Numbered from the stretch's first letter, positions 44,787 to 54,162 are shown. The stretch: DNA of 64,000 nucleotides from Oscillospiraceae bacterium (GCA_015064885.1 SVRJ01000007.1:1-64000), one strand, 5' to 3'. A program made the numbers and translations. The notes: generated from the sequence alone by a model not told the origin.

Positions 44787-45946
44787 TCGGATATTACCTC
44801 TTTAAGTATAGTTATTGCTTTTTTTAAGTCTTCTGTCGGGATGTTGAGCGAGGGAAGAAGTCTTACCTTGGATTTTGCACTTATAACGAGAACACCGCGT
44901 TCAATACACTTGAGTATAACGTCCTTGGCGTTCTTTTCGCAATCGATTCCGATCATAAGCCCCATTCCGTTAACAGATCGTACACCCTTACATGATGAGA
45001 GCTCGCTTTTAATGTATTCACTCTTGGCACGAACCTCAGAAAGGAGGTTGTCGTCGATTCGGGAGAGAACGTTTATCGCAGCTGCACAGCATATTGGGTT
45101 TCCGCCGAAGGTCGATCCGTGTGTCCCGTATGTGAATGCGTCTTTTGCCTTTTCACCGAGAAGTGTAGCACCGATCGGAAGCCCACCGCCGAGTCCCTTC
45201 GCTGTGCTCACAATATCAGGGATCACACCGTAGTTCATATATGCGTATAGCATACCCGTTCGGCCATTGCCTGTCTGTACCTCGTCGGCTATTGTAAGAA
45301 TATCAAGCTCTTTTGCGAGCTCGAATATTTTCTTCACAAATTCCTTGTCAAGAGGCATAACACCGCCTTCACCCTGAATAGGCTCAAACATGATAGCGGC
45401 ACACTTATACTTGTGTGCAAACTCCTTTACGCTTTCAAAGTCGTTTGCATCAGCGTATACAAAGCCTTCTGTAAATGGATGAAATTCAGTGTGGAAGCTA
45501 TCCTGTCCGGTAGCAGCAAGCGTTGTTACGGTTCTTCCGTGAAAGCTGTTTTTAAGTGTAATGATCGTGTGGTGCCCATCTCCGTACTTGAGAAATGCGC
45601 GTCTTCTCGCAGCCTTGATCGCGCATTCGTTTGCCTCAGCTCCCGAATTTGAGAAAAACACCTTTTTCATTCCGGTCCTTTCACAGAGCATTTTCGCAAG
45701 GGTGGAGCAAGGCTCTGTGTAGTATAGGTTTGATGTGTGCTGCAGGGTAGAGAGCTGCTTTGTTACAGCGGATATCCATTCATCGTCGCAAGCTCCGAAG
45801 GTGTTTACTGCAATACCGCTTGCGAGATCTATATACTCTTTCCCTTTATCGTCATAAAAGCGTGAGCCCTTTCCCGATACGATGCTGACGGGAAACCTCG
45901 AGTAGGTTCCGGCTACGTATTGATTGTCTGTTTCGTAAATATTCAT
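44783..45946 (-). CDS. argD: Acetylornithine aminotransferase
   Basis: Class III PLP aminotransferase of 387 residues that makes N-acetylornithine from the semialdehyde. FSNSGAEANECAIKAAR, FEPIQGEGGV, IADEVQTGNGRTG and STAKGLGGGLPIGA (PLP lysine) are conserved. Lies between argB and argF. Confidence 0.96.
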   Translation of the reverse strand: MNIYETDNQYVAGTYSRFPVSIVSGKGSRFYDDKGKEYIDLASGIAVNTFGACDDEWISAVTKQLSTLQHTSNLYYTEPCSTLAKMLCERTGMKKVFFSNSGAEANECAIKAARRRAFLKYGDGHHTIITLKNSFHGRTVTTLAATGQDSFHTEFHPFTEGFVYADANDFESVKEFAHKYKCAAIMFEPIQGEGGVMPLDKEFVKKIFELAKELDILTIADEVQTGNGRTGMLYAYMNYGVIPDIVSTAKGLGGGLPIGATLLGEKAKDAFTYGTHGSTFGGNPICCAAAINVLSRIDDNLLSEVRAKSEYIKSELSSCKGVRSVNGMGLMIGIDCEKNAKDVILKCIERGVLVISAKSKVRLLPSLNIPTEDLKKAITILKEVISE

Positions 45947-45958
45947 AGCTACCTCGCT

Positions 45959-46810
45959 TTATACGAACATTGTTCCGATACCCTCATCGGTGAGTATTTC
46001 TATGAGGATAGCGTGGGGAACCCGTCCGTCGATAATAAATACTTTGTTTACTCCGCGGCGTATAGCCTCTGTACAGCACTCTACCTTCGGGATCATTCCG
46101 CCTGAGATTATACCTTGGCGAACAAGCTGAGGAGTATCGCTTACGTTTATCTTTGAGATAAGAGTAGAAGGATCGTCCTTGTCTCTGAGAATGCCCACTA
46201 TATCTGTCATTGATATAAGGCTCTCTGCTTTAAGCTCGCTCGCAATTTTAGCGGCAGCAGTGTCTGCGTTTATATTATAGGCATTTCCGCTATCGTCATA
46301 TCCTACCGTTGATATAACGGGGATGTAGCCCTTCATCAGAATGTCCTCGATAAGTGCAGTGTTTACCTCTGTTATCTTGCCTACGTATCCGAGTGCTTCG
46401 TCAAGCTTTTCCGCTTTGATGAGGCCTCCGTCCATTCCGCATATGCCGACGGCTTTTCCGCCTATACTCTGGATAAGTCCGACCAGGCTTTTGTTTATTT
46501 TTCCCGCGAGTACCATCTGAACGATCTCTGCAGTTTCTTTGTCGGTAACACGCAGACCGTTGACAAACTCACTTTTCTTGCCGACTCTTGTAAGCATATC
46601 GCTTATTTCGGGTCCACCGCCGTGGACGAGAACTACCTTTATGCCTATGAGAGAGAGGAGAACTATATCCTCCATTACAGAGTTTTTGAGCTCGTCGTTT
46701 ATCATAGCGTTTCCGCCGTATTTTACTACTATTATTTTGTTATTGTATTTTTGAATGTAGGGAAGAGCTTGCGTAAGTATCTCCGCCCTCTGTGCACTTG
46801 TAAGCTTCAT
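45959..46810 (-). CDS. argB: Acetylglutamate kinase
   Basis: Amino acid kinase of 283 residues that phosphorylates N-acetylglutamate. VVKYGGNAM, VLVHGGGPEIS, NGLRVTDKETAEIVQMVLAG and NINADTAAAKIA are the substrate and ATP motifs. It has the N-terminal helix QRAEILTQALPYIQKYNNK seen in arginine-inhibited, hexameric enzymes, so feedback inhibition is likely, though inferred. Confidence 0.96.
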   Translation of the reverse strand: MKLTSAQRAEILTQALPYIQKYNNKIIVVKYGGNAMINDELKNSVMEDIVLLSLIGIKVVLVHGGGPEISDMLTRVGKKSEFVNGLRVTDKETAEIVQMVLAGKINKSLVGLIQSIGGKAVGICGMDGGLIKAEKLDEALGYVGKITEVNTALIEDILMKGYIPVISTVGYDDSGNAYNINADTAAAKIASELKAESLISMTDIVGILRDKDDPSTLISKINVSDTPQLVRQGIISGGMIPKVECCTEAIRRGVNKVFIIDGRVPHAILIEILTDEGIGTMFV

Positions 46811-46819
46811 ACGATCTCC

Positions 46820-48034
46820 TTATGTTCTGTAGTCACCGTTTATCTTTACGTAATCGTAGGTCAAATCACATCCCCAGGCGCGGCTCTCGAAATCTCCGTC
46901 GTTAAGATCGATCTCAACGTTTATCTCATTTTCGGACAAAACCTTCTTTGCGATCTCCTCGGAAAAATCAATTGCCGAACCGTTTTTGCATACCGATACC
47001 TCGCCTGCCGACGAAACGAATTTAACGTCTATCTTGTTTACGTCAACGTCAGCTCCCGAGTAGCCTATAGCGCAGAGAACTCGGCCCCAGTTTGCATCGG
47101 CTCCGAACATTGCCGCCTTAAAAAGAGAAGAGCATATTACCGATTTTGCAACAGTTCTTGCGCACTCATTGCTTTTTGCATTATACGTGTGACATTCGAT
47201 GAGCTTTGTTGCTCCCTCTCCGTCCTTTGCGATAAGCTTGCAAAGAGTCTGAGTTACCCCGGCGAGTGCCTCACAGAAGCAGTCAAAGCTTTCGCCTTCG
47301 CTGTCTATTATATCGTTTCCCGCAAGACCGTTTGCTATTACGGATACCATATCGTTTGTGGATGTGTCACCGTCAACGCTAACCATATTAAAGGAAGCTT
47401 TTACATCCTCGGAAAGTGCCTTTTGAAGCATTGCGGGAGATATATTGGCATCCGTCGTTACAAAAACGAGCATTGTCGCCATATTCGGATGTATCATTCC
47501 CGAGCCCTTGGCAATACCGCCTATCCTACATTCCTTACCGCCTACCGTGTATGTGAAGGCTACCTCCTTTACGATAGTGTCGGTGGTCATTATTGCGTTT
47601 GCCGCATCAAGACTTCCGTCATATGAGAGAAGTGATGTCAGAGATTCCATTCCGTTTGCGATGGGAGTAATATCAAGAGTCTGACCTATAACACCGGTAG
47701 AGGCTACGATAACGTCGTTCCTTTTTACTCCGGTATGCTTTTCGACAAGCGAACACATCTGCTCTGCTATTTCTATTCCGTTTGCATTGCATGTGTTTGC
47801 ATTACCGCTGTTGCAGATAATTGCTTGTGCATATCCGTCCCTTATATTGTTTTTTGTGACTGTGATCGGTGCACCTTTAACAAGGTTTGTGGTATAGACC
47901 GATGCAGCGGCCGCACGGACGTCGCTCACTATAAGAGCGAGGTCTTTTTTTATTTTATTTTTTCTTATTCCGCAGTGAATACCGCTTGCCTTAAAGCCCT
48001 TCGGGGCTGTAACGCCCCCGTTTATCTTTACCAT
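46820..48034 (-). CDS. argJ: Bifunctional glutamate N-acetyltransferase / ornithine acetyltransferase
   Basis: Self-cleaving enzyme of 404 residues. The cleavage and nucleophile motif IHPNMATMLVFVTTDA (Ala-Thr) lies near residue 190, and GASIYTTN-like and NSGNANTCN elements form the oxyanion site. It recycles the acetyl group, and there is no argA or argE in the operon, consistent with the cyclic pathway. Confidence 0.95.
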   Translation of the reverse strand: MVKINGGVTAPKGFKASGIHCGIRKNKIKKDLALIVSDVRAAAASVYTTNLVKGAPITVTKNNIRDGYAQAIICNSGNANTCNANGIEIAEQMCSLVEKHTGVKRNDVIVASTGVIGQTLDITPIANGMESLTSLLSYDGSLDAANAIMTTDTIVKEVAFTYTVGGKECRIGGIAKGSGMIHPNMATMLVFVTTDANISPAMLQKALSEDVKASFNMVSVDGDTSTNDMVSVIANGLAGNDIIDSEGESFDCFCEALAGVTQTLCKLIAKDGEGATKLIECHTYNAKSNECARTVAKSVICSSLFKAAMFGADANWGRVLCAIGYSGADVDVNKIDVKFVSSAGEVSVCKNGSAIDFSEEIAKKVLSENEINVEIDLNDGDFESRAWGCDLTYDYVKINGDYRT

Positions 48035-48052
48035 TATAAAGTACCTCGTGTA

Positions 48053-48979
48053 TTAAAATATCAATCCGTCGTATGGGTCTCGTCCCATCATAATATTCAT
48101 GCATTCTATTGCTGCTCCGGATGCTCCCTTTCCGAGATTATCGTACAGTGCGGTAAGAATTATTCTTTCCTCGTTTCCGTAAACAGAAACACGCATCGAA
48201 TCCTTGCCGTAAAGCTCGGCAGCCGAGAGCATAGACTCGCTTCCTTCAACGTATTTGACACATTCGGATGTATAAAGTCCGGAATATACGTTCTTTATAT
48301 CGTTTGCCGAGAAGCCGCTGTTAAGCTGAGATGAGAAAAGTTGAACCGTCATTTCCATTCCACTGTAAAAATCATCTACTATCGGAGAGAATACCGGCGG
48401 GTTATCCAGACCGCATATTTTCTTCATCTCGGGAAGATGCTTGTGCGACTGGGTGAGCCCGTACTGTCTCGGAGCAAAGAGGAGAGCATTCTTTTCATTT
48501 GCTTCATATTCGGCTATCATTTTTTTACCGCCGCCGCTGTATCCCGTGAGAGAATGACAGCAGAGAAGAGCGTCCCTCGGAAGGATCCCTGCGTCGACAA
48601 GCGGCTTCACAAGAACGATAAATCCGCTTGCGTGACATCCGGGAACAGCAATTCTTTTTGCTTTTCCGATCATTTCAGCCTGTAAGGGTGAAAGCTCCGG
48701 AAGACCGTATACCCACTCGGAATTCGTTCTGTGAGCGGTGGATGCGTCTATTATTCTGACGTTTTCGTTTTCTATAAGAGAAACGGATTCTACAGCCGCC
48801 GCGTCAGGGAGACAGAGAAAGGTTACGTCTGATGAATTTATTGCTTGCTTTCGCGCATTTTTATCCTTTCTGAGTTCTTCCGGAAGGGTGATAAGCTCAA
48901 CGTCTTTAAACGCGCTTATTCTGTCAAATATCCGAAGGCCTGTAGTGCCTTCCTTTCCGTCTATAAAAACTTTAATCAT
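48053..48979 (-). CDS. argC: N-acetyl-gamma-glutamyl-phosphate reductase, type 2
   Basis: NADPH enzyme of 308 residues, shorter than the usual type 1 protein. VFIDGKEGTTGLRI is the start typical of type 2, and VPGCHASGF carries the catalytic Cys. HKHLPEMKK and SPIVDDFYSGM are also conserved. The 5' end overlaps argH by 8 bases. Confidence 0.94.
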   Translation of the reverse strand: MIKVFIDGKEGTTGLRIFDRISAFKDVELITLPEELRKDKNARKQAINSSDVTFLCLPDAAAVESVSLIENENVRIIDASTAHRTNSEWVYGLPELSPLQAEMIGKAKRIAVPGCHASGFIVLVKPLVDAGILPRDALLCCHSLTGYSGGGKKMIAEYEANEKNALLFAPRQYGLTQSHKHLPEMKKICGLDNPPVFSPIVDDFYSGMEMTVQLFSSQLNSGFSANDIKNVYSGLYTSECVKYVEGSESMLSAAELYGKDSMRVSVYGNEERIILTALYDNLGKGASGAAIECMNIMMGRDPYDGLIF

Positions 48980-50351
48980 TATTAAGAAAATCCTCTACGT
49001 ATTCTATTTGCTTTTTTATCTGTTCGAATCCTGTTCCGCCCTCTGATATCCTTTTCTCCACACAGGTCTCAAGAGATATCTCCTTGTAAAGATCTTCGCA
49101 GAACAGATCGGAAAACTCCTTGTATTTTTCTATCGGTATCGAGAGGAGCGTTTCGTTTGCGTTTATCGCATATCCGACGATAGTTCCGACAGTCTTGTAT
49201 GCGCTTCTGAAGGGAAGTCCCTTCTTTACCAGATAGTCGGCAAGGTCGGTGGCATTTATAAATCCGCCCTCTGCCGCACGGTACATATTATCCTTCAGAG
49301 GCTTTATACCTTCAAGCATCGGAGTAAATACCTCAAGGCACTTTTTTACCGTCTCTATACTGTCAAACACTGCTTCCTTGTCTTCTTGCATATCCTTGTT
49401 ATACGCAAGCGGAAGTCCTTTTAGAGTTGTAAGAAGAGCCATAAGATCTCCGTACACTCTTCCGGTCTTTCCACGTACGAGCTCGGCAATATCCGGATTC
49501 TTTTTCTGTGGCATTATGCTGGAGCCGGTGGTGAATGAATCGTCAAGCTCTATAAATTTGAATTCCCAGGATGCCCAGAGGATTATCTCCTCGGAAAATC
49601 TCGAAAGGTGAGTCATTATAAGTGACATAGCAGACATAAGCTCAACACAGAAATCTCTGTCCGAAACACCGTCGATGCTGTTTACGGTAACCCCGTCAAA
49701 TCCGAGGGCAGATGCCACCATCCTCCGGTCTGTAGCATACGTTGTTCCCGCAAGAGCGCAGGAGCCGAGAGGGGAATAGTTCATTCTTGCTACGGCATCC
49801 GAGATCCTTGTGCAGTCGCGCATGAACATCATCGCGTAAGCAAGAAGATGATGTGCAAAGGATATAGGCTGACCTCTCTGCAGATGGGTGTAACCGGGCA
49901 TTATGGTGTATACGTTTTCGGATGCCTTGTTTTTTATTGCTTCTATAAGCTTGTGAAGAGAGCCTTGTATTTCTGCGGCCTCGTCGCGCAGATACATTCT
50001 TATGTCAAGAGCCACCTGATCGTTTCTGCTTCTTGCCGTATGCAGTCTCTTTCCCGTGTCTCCTATTCTTTTGGTAAGCTCCGCCTCGACAAACATATGA
50101 ATATCTTCGCTTGACATATCAAATTCGAGCTTCCCGCATTCAATATCTGCAAGTATCTCTCCGAGCGTTGAAATTATCTTTTCGCTTTCTTCATTTGATA
50201 TGATCCCCGTAGCCCCGAGCATAGCTGCATGAGCCATAGAGCCCTTTATATCTTGCTTGTACATTTTGCAGTCAAAATGTATCGATGAGTTGAAATCGTC
50301 GGCAAGCGCATCGAGCGCTTTGGCGAATCTTCCCGCCCACATTTTATCCAT
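48972..50351 (-). CDS. argH: Argininosuccinate lyase
   Basis: Fumarase-superfamily enzyme of 459 residues that splits argininosuccinate into arginine and fumarate. WAGRFAK at the start, HTARSRNDQVALD, GYTHLQRGQP and the signature GSSIMPQKKNPD are clear. ATG 50351 is chosen (AAGGTG 6 bases upstream, MDKMWAGRF start) over an ATG at 50393 in the hairpin region. Confidence 0.96.
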   Translation of the reverse strand: MDKMWAGRFAKALDALADDFNSSIHFDCKMYKQDIKGSMAHAAMLGATGIISNEESEKIISTLGEILADIECGKLEFDMSSEDIHMFVEAELTKRIGDTGKRLHTARSRNDQVALDIRMYLRDEAAEIQGSLHKLIEAIKNKASENVYTIMPGYTHLQRGQPISFAHHLLAYAMMFMRDCTRISDAVARMNYSPLGSCALAGTTYATDRRMVASALGFDGVTVNSIDGVSDRDFCVELMSAMSLIMTHLSRFSEEIILWASWEFKFIELDDSFTTGSSIMPQKKNPDIAELVRGKTGRVYGDLMALLTTLKGLPLAYNKDMQEDKEAVFDSIETVKKCLEVFTPMLEGIKPLKDNMYRAAEGGFINATDLADYLVKKGLPFRSAYKTVGTIVGYAINANETLLSIPIEKYKEFSDLFCEDLYKEISLETCVEKRISEGGTGFEQIKKQIEYVEDFLNND

Positions 50352-50392
50352 AATAGCACCTTCCGAAAAAAATTGAATCTTTCTAAAATCCA

Positions 50393-50427
50393 ACGAAAGA
50401 GCCGCAATATAATTACAGCTCTTTCGT
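50393..50427 (-). terminator. Hairpin between argG and argH
   Basis: ACGAAAGAGC/GCTCTTTCGT 10-bp stem in the 84-base gap. The T-rich tail (TGGATTTT) is poor, so it may attenuate or process the mRNA rather than stop it fully. Confidence 0.6.
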
Positions 50428-50435
50428 GATGAGTT

Positions 50436-51668
50436 TTATTTAACGTCTTCTGTCTTAAAAGCCTTTGCTCTTACCTTTATAGGAAGACCGAAAAGGTTGA
50501 TAAATCCTGCGGCATCAGCCTGATTGTATACGTTGTCCTCGTCAAACGTAGCAATTTCGGGATTGTAGAGCGAATACGGAGAAGTAACTCCCGCGTTTAT
50601 CATATTGCCCTTGTAGAGCTTGAGTGTAACGTCTCCCGTAACAGTTTCCTGAGTCTTGTCAACGAAAGCGGAGAGGGATTCGCGGAGCATTGTAAACCAC
50701 TGACCGTTGTATACAAGCTCTGCAAACTTAACCCCGACGAGCTCCTTGTAGTGCTGAGTTTCCTTGTCGAGACAGATGGTCTCGAGGACCTTGTGAGCGC
50801 GGTAGAGAATTGTTCCGCCGGGTGTTTCGTAAACGCCGCGCGACTTCATACCTACAAGTCTGTTTTCAACGAGATCCGCAAGTCCTATACCGTTTTCGCC
50901 GCCGAGCTTGTTGAGAAGAGTAATGAGTTCCACTGCGGACATTTTCTCTCCGTTTACCGCTGTAGGAACGCCCTTTTCGAAATGAATGGTAACGTAAGTC
51001 GGCTTGTCGGGAGCCATCTCGGGAGAAACGCTCATTTCAAGGAAGCCGGGCTTATTATACTGAGGCTCGTTTGCGGGATCCTCAAGATCGAGTCCCTCGT
51101 GAGAAAGATGCCAGAGGTTCTTATCCTTTGAATAGTTGGTCTCGCGATTTATCTTGAGGGGAATGTTGTGCGCTTCAGCGTAATCTATCTCCTCTTCACG
51201 AGATTTGATATCCCATTCGCGCCAGGGAGCTATGATCGCCATATCGGGTGCAAATGCCTTGATCGTAAGCTCAAAGCGAACCTGGTCGTTGCCCTTACCC
51301 GTGCAGCCGTGACAAATAGCGTCTGCGCCTTCCTTAAGTGCAACCTCAACTATTTTCTTTGCAATGATAGGACGGGCAAAGGATGTTCCGAGAAGGTAAT
51401 CACCCTCGTATACCGCACCGGCCTTAAGTGTGGGATATATATAATCTGTGATGAACTCTTCCTTCATGTCGAGAATATAAAGCTTGGAAGCGCCCGTCTT
51501 TATAGCCTTTTCTTCAAGACCGTCGAGCTCCGTGCCCTGACCGACGTCCGCAGAAACCGCGATCACCTCACAGTTGTTGTAATTTTCCTTAAGCCACGGA
51601 ATGATGATAGAGGTATCAAGTCCGCCGGAATATGCAAGTACTACTTTTTTGATGTCTGCTTTGTTCAT
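50436..51668 (-). CDS. argG: Argininosuccinate synthase
   Basis: ATP-dependent ligase of 410 residues joining citrulline and aspartate. [20 protein letters not shown] is the PP-loop, [13 protein letters not shown] and [23 protein letters not shown] segments are typical. First gene of the operon argG-H-C-J-B-D-F, with a consensus promoter overlapped by an ARG box. CGGAGG precedes the ATG. Confidence 0.96.
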   Translation of the reverse strand: MNKADIKKVVLAYSGGLDTSIIIPWLKENYNNCEVIAVSADVGQGTELDGLEEKAIKTGASKLYILDMKEEFITDYIYPTLKAGAVYEGDYLLGTSFARPIIAKKIVEVALKEGADAICHGCTGKGNDQVRFELTIKAFAPDMAIIAPWREWDIKSREEEIDYAEAHNIPLKINRETNYSKDKNLWHLSHEGLDLEDPANEPQYNKPGFLEMSVSPEMAPDKPTYVTIHFEKGVPTAVNGEKMSAVELITLLNKLGGENGIGLADLVENRLVGMKSRGVYETPGGTILYRAHKVLETICLDKETQHYKELVGVKFAELVYNGQWFTMLRESLSAFVDKTQETVTGDVTLKLYKGNMINAGVTSPYSLYNPEIATFDEDNVYNQADAAGFINLFGLPIKVRAKAFKTEDVK

Positions 51669-51708
51669 TATCGTTTTCCTCCGTAGATGGATTGTTTTTT
51701 GAATGATG

Positions 51709-51743
51709 TGTATAATTATACAACAAAACTATCCATTTGTCAA
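51709..51743 (-). promoter_or_regulatory. argG promoter with overlapping ARG box
   Basis: TTGACA (51738-51743), 17-base spacer, TATAAT (51715-51720). The -10 lies within TGTATAATTATACA (51709-51722), a perfect fit to the ArgR half-site pattern TGNATWWWWATNCA. ArgR with arginine should block RNA polymerase here. The argR gene is not in the window. Confidence 0.82.
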
Positions 51744-51836
51744 TAGCCTTTTTAACATTTCTCTTTATTTATAATAAAAATCTACAAAATCAATAGAATT
51801 CTTGTATAAAAGAAGGGATTCATTGTGCAATAGATA

Positions 51837-51872
51837 TGTATATTTATGCATAATCTGATGCATAAATATGCA
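51837..51872. promoter_or_regulatory. Distal pair of ARG boxes
   Basis: TGTATATTTATGCA (51837-51850) and TGCATAAATATGCA (51859-51872) both match TGNATWWWWATNCA exactly, with centres 22 bases apart (about two helical turns). They lie about 95 bases upstream of the argG -35. The remaining 51744-51960 interval holds no gene I can support. Confidence 0.78.
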
Positions 51873-51960
51873 ATGCATGCATAATAGCAATTTATCTGTT
51901 TTCTTTGCCGGATATAATACGGAAGGAAAGTAAGATAAGCCTCTAAAAGCGTGGCAGAAA

Positions 51961-51992
51961 AAAGGAGAGACTCGCACGCAAGCCTCTCCTTA
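51961..51992 (-). terminator. Terminator of the orphan solute-binding lipoprotein gene
   Basis: AAGGAGAG/CTCTCCTT inverted repeat with further pairing inside, followed by TTTTTTC on the minus strand. Confidence 0.8.
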
Positions 51993-52020
51993 ATGATAGA
52001 TATTTTAAATAAGTGTTATA

Positions 52021-53589
52021 TCAGGACTTGGGGGTGGGCTTAAGTGTGTCTGTAAGCTTCCAAAAATCGTTGGAGGCAGTAAGAACGCCCTGCTCGAAAA
52101 GTCTCTTGAGCATCTGTGCCTTTGTTGTCCATTTCTGAGACTTAGCGACCGCGCTCGACCATTCGTCCGCAATACCGAAGTCAATGCTTATGACCTCTGT
52201 AAAGAAGCGTCCGATATCGAAGGATGTGGTTCTTCTTATGATCTCAAAGCTTGCTGCATCCTCGGGGAACTCCGAGTATCTACCCTTAAAGAGTGACTCG
52301 AATATAACCTCTGTTGTCTCCTGCTGGGCAAGATAACCCATATATTCGATCACGGCTGCGGCAATGACCTCCCTGTCATAGTCAACAGTATCTGCGGAAA
52401 TACCCCAAAGCGTAAGCGGGTTGCCCGCAACACACTTGTAATCCGCCTGTGCGAGATCGTACTTCGGAATGGGAAGAACACCGTATCTCATATCGTTGTT
52501 TTCTGAGTCGTGTATCTTCTGAATATCACGTACACGGGTAACTATTGAAAGGTCCTTGTCCTTTGTGAAATTCCATCCGGAATCGCTGTCGTTGCATGCA
52601 TTGTTGCTTGCAAGAAGATCACCGAGTGTGTCTGCAAGGTCTATAGACTTCTGACCTATATAATCGCTTGATATTGTGATGAGCTTTCCTGCTTCTGTTG
52701 CAGAATTGTCTACTGTAAGATACTGAAGATCCGATCCCGTATAGAACGCGTCGAAATGGTAGTTGTAGGATCTGAGTCCGAATCCGTCCTCAGTAGACTT
52801 GACTCCGTTTTCATCCGCATCGAGCCAGTAGCTTCCGATGAGCTTGTACATTTCTTCAAGTGTCCACTTGTTTTCCTCAACGAGCTTATAGAGGCTTTCT
52901 TCGGTGTAGCCTATGTCGGGATTATCCTTGAGCACGTCCTTGTTGAATATAAAGCCGTATGTCATATAAAGAAGGTTTGTTGAAATGTCTCCGGATACGT
53001 AATACGTATTACCCTTGATGTTTGTTTCGGCAACAAGAGCATCGGGATACCATGAGTTGTTGAGATTTATGTATTCGGGGTAGTAGTTTACGGGGAGAAG
53101 GTGTCCCTTCTGAGAGAGCACCGCAGCAGTTCTGGAATATACCGCCATTATATCAAAGGGTATACCGCCGTCAGCCTGCATTTCAACGTACTTAAGAACC
53201 TCGGGAGAGAGAGAAGCGCCGTCTGTATGCTCTGTGAAAACGAGTGTAACACCGAGAGCATCCTGAAGCTTCATATTTCTCGAATAAATAGCGTCAAGTA
53301 AAGGCTCGCCGCCCGAGAGCTCGGATTTGTTTACTTCAAATTCCGGGTGCTCGCTGTCCCAGCAGAGTATGTTGACAGTTTCACCGTTGTAGGAACTCTT
53401 GAATGCGCTAACGTCGAAAAGAACGTCCTTTTCTGAATCGTCGGGGTTGGTCGTAACGCCTGCGGGGGCGGTTGTTGTATCCGAAGGAGTTGTGACATCG
53501 TCTCCGCCCTTATCGCCGGTGCAGGCAGAAAGAACAGAGAGAAGCATTGTCAAAATGATAACAAAAGATAGAATTTTTTTGATGTTCAT
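52021..53589 (-). CDS. Orphan extracellular solute-binding lipoprotein
   Basis: Lipoprotein of 522 residues: signal peptide, lipobox LSAC (Cys 23), a Thr/Pro/Asp-rich linker and a binding-protein domain from VNILCWDS (72-79). GNTYYVSGDISTN, GFIFNKDVL, NKWTLEEMYKLIGSYW and YGVLPIPKYD are nearly the same as in the outer domains of the anti-sigma proteins at 1061-2743 and 3500-5194. No ABC permease or ATPase lies nearby. It may feed a distant transporter, or interact with the sensory paralogs. Strong promoter with an operator-like palindrome upstream. Confidence 0.85.
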   Translation of the reverse strand: MNIKKILSFVIILTMLLSVLSACTGDKGGDDVTTPSDTTTAPAGVTTNPDDSEKDVLFDVSAFKSSYNGETVNILCWDSEHPEFEVNKSELSGGEPLLDAIYSRNMKLQDALGVTLVFTEHTDGASLSPEVLKYVEMQADGGIPFDIMAVYSRTAAVLSQKGHLLPVNYYPEYINLNNSWYPDALVAETNIKGNTYYVSGDISTNLLYMTYGFIFNKDVLKDNPDIGYTEESLYKLVEENKWTLEEMYKLIGSYWLDADENGVKSTEDGFGLRSYNYHFDAFYTGSDLQYLTVDNSATEAGKLITISSDYIGQKSIDLADTLGDLLASNNACNDSDSGWNFTKDKDLSIVTRVRDIQKIHDSENNDMRYGVLPIPKYDLAQADYKCVAGNPLTLWGISADTVDYDREVIAAAVIEYMGYLAQQETTEVIFESLFKGRYSEFPEDAASFEIIRRTTSFDIGRFFTEVISIDFGIADEWSSAVAKSQKWTTKAQMLKRLFEQGVLTASNDFWKLTDTLKPTPKS

Positions 53590-53622
53590 AAAACAAGCCT
53601 TTCTTGATTTTTTAAGATAGTC

Positions 53623-53673
53623 ATACTGATTTTCAGTATACTACATTATAACATGAAGAAAGGCTTTTGTCAA
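53623..53673 (-). promoter_or_regulatory. Perfect sigma-A promoter with palindromic operator
   Basis: TTGACA (53668-53673), 17-base spacer, TATAAT (53645-53650). Just after the -10, over the expected start site, lies ATACTGA-TTT-TCAGTAT (53623-53639), a perfect 7-bp inverted repeat. It suggests a repressor site; the regulator is unknown. Confidence 0.75.
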
Positions 53674-53879
53674 GTTTTTTTTGCTTTTTTTAGAGAACAA
53701 AAAAACAAACTTCTGTTTGGCACCCGGAAAATCTGAAATACTATAAAAGATATACAGGAGTTATTTGCGTGAATGAAGTATAATATAGCAGAGTATTGTG
53801 ATATTTGCACAATTAAAGATTCTGATGCTATTTTCTTATTGAAAATAATCACAAACTTCAAAAAACTCTGAAAAAGTGC
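53674..53879. other. AT-rich spacer between lipoprotein and tRNA promoters
   Basis: Mostly AT-rich without clear genes. The plus strand holds a 32-codon frame (53773-53871, starting MKYNIAEYCDICTIKD) with AGGAG 12 bases upstream. It may be a decayed N-terminus or chance. Confidence 0.35.
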
Positions 53880-53908
53880 TTGACAAACCGACTTGAATGT
53901 GGTATAAT
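53880..53908 (+). promoter_or_regulatory. tRNA operon promoter
   Basis: TTGACA (53880-53885), 17-base spacer, TATAAT (53903-53908) with TGG before the -10. Confidence 0.92.
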
Positions 53909-53944
53909 ATATAACGTTGTGAGGGGCACCTCAAAACAGACAAT

Positions 53945-54019
53945 GCTGGTGTGGCTCAATGGCAGAGCAGCTGATTTGTAATCAGCAGGTTGTTGGTTCG
54001 ACTCCGATCACCAGCTCCA
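53945..54019 (+). tRNA. tRNA-Thr (anticodon TGT)
   Basis: Cloverleaf with acceptor stem GCTGGTG/CACCAGC, anticodon stem GCTGA/TCAGC around TTTGTAA (anticodon TGT), T-loop TTCGACT and encoded CCA. Confidence 0.97.
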
Positions 54020-54023
54020 ATAC

Positions 54024-54108
54024 GGGAGCGTTCCCGAGCGGCCAAAGGGGGCAGACTGTAAATCTGTTGTCACTGACTTCGGTGGTCCGAATCCACCCGC
54101 TCCCACCA
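54024..54108 (+). tRNA. tRNA-Tyr (anticodon GTA)
   Basis: Acceptor stem GGGAGCG/CGCTCCC, anticodon loop CTGTAAA (anticodon GTA), a long variable arm as expected for bacterial tRNA-Tyr, T-loop TCCGAAT, discriminator A and encoded CCA. Four bases after tRNA-Thr. Confidence 0.97.
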
Positions 54109-54110
54109 AA

Positions 54111-54140
54111 ATCCGAAAGCAAAAGCTTTCGGATTTTTTG
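54111..54140 (+). terminator. tRNA operon terminator
   Basis: ATCCGAAAGC-AAAA-GCTTTCGGAT followed by TTTTTG. Confidence 0.94.
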
Positions 54141-54162
54141 TTTTATCGAGAAAATATTTTTC

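Noticed and set aside
46622..47626. Open frame of 334 codons on the plus strand
   Set aside because: Antisense to argB and argJ, rich in Cys, Tyr and Val as expected from reversed codons, with no family match.
53773..53871. Small plus-strand gene upstream of the tRNAs
   Set aside because: Only 32 codons, ribosome site spacing is poor and no family is evident; kept only as a note in the spacer.
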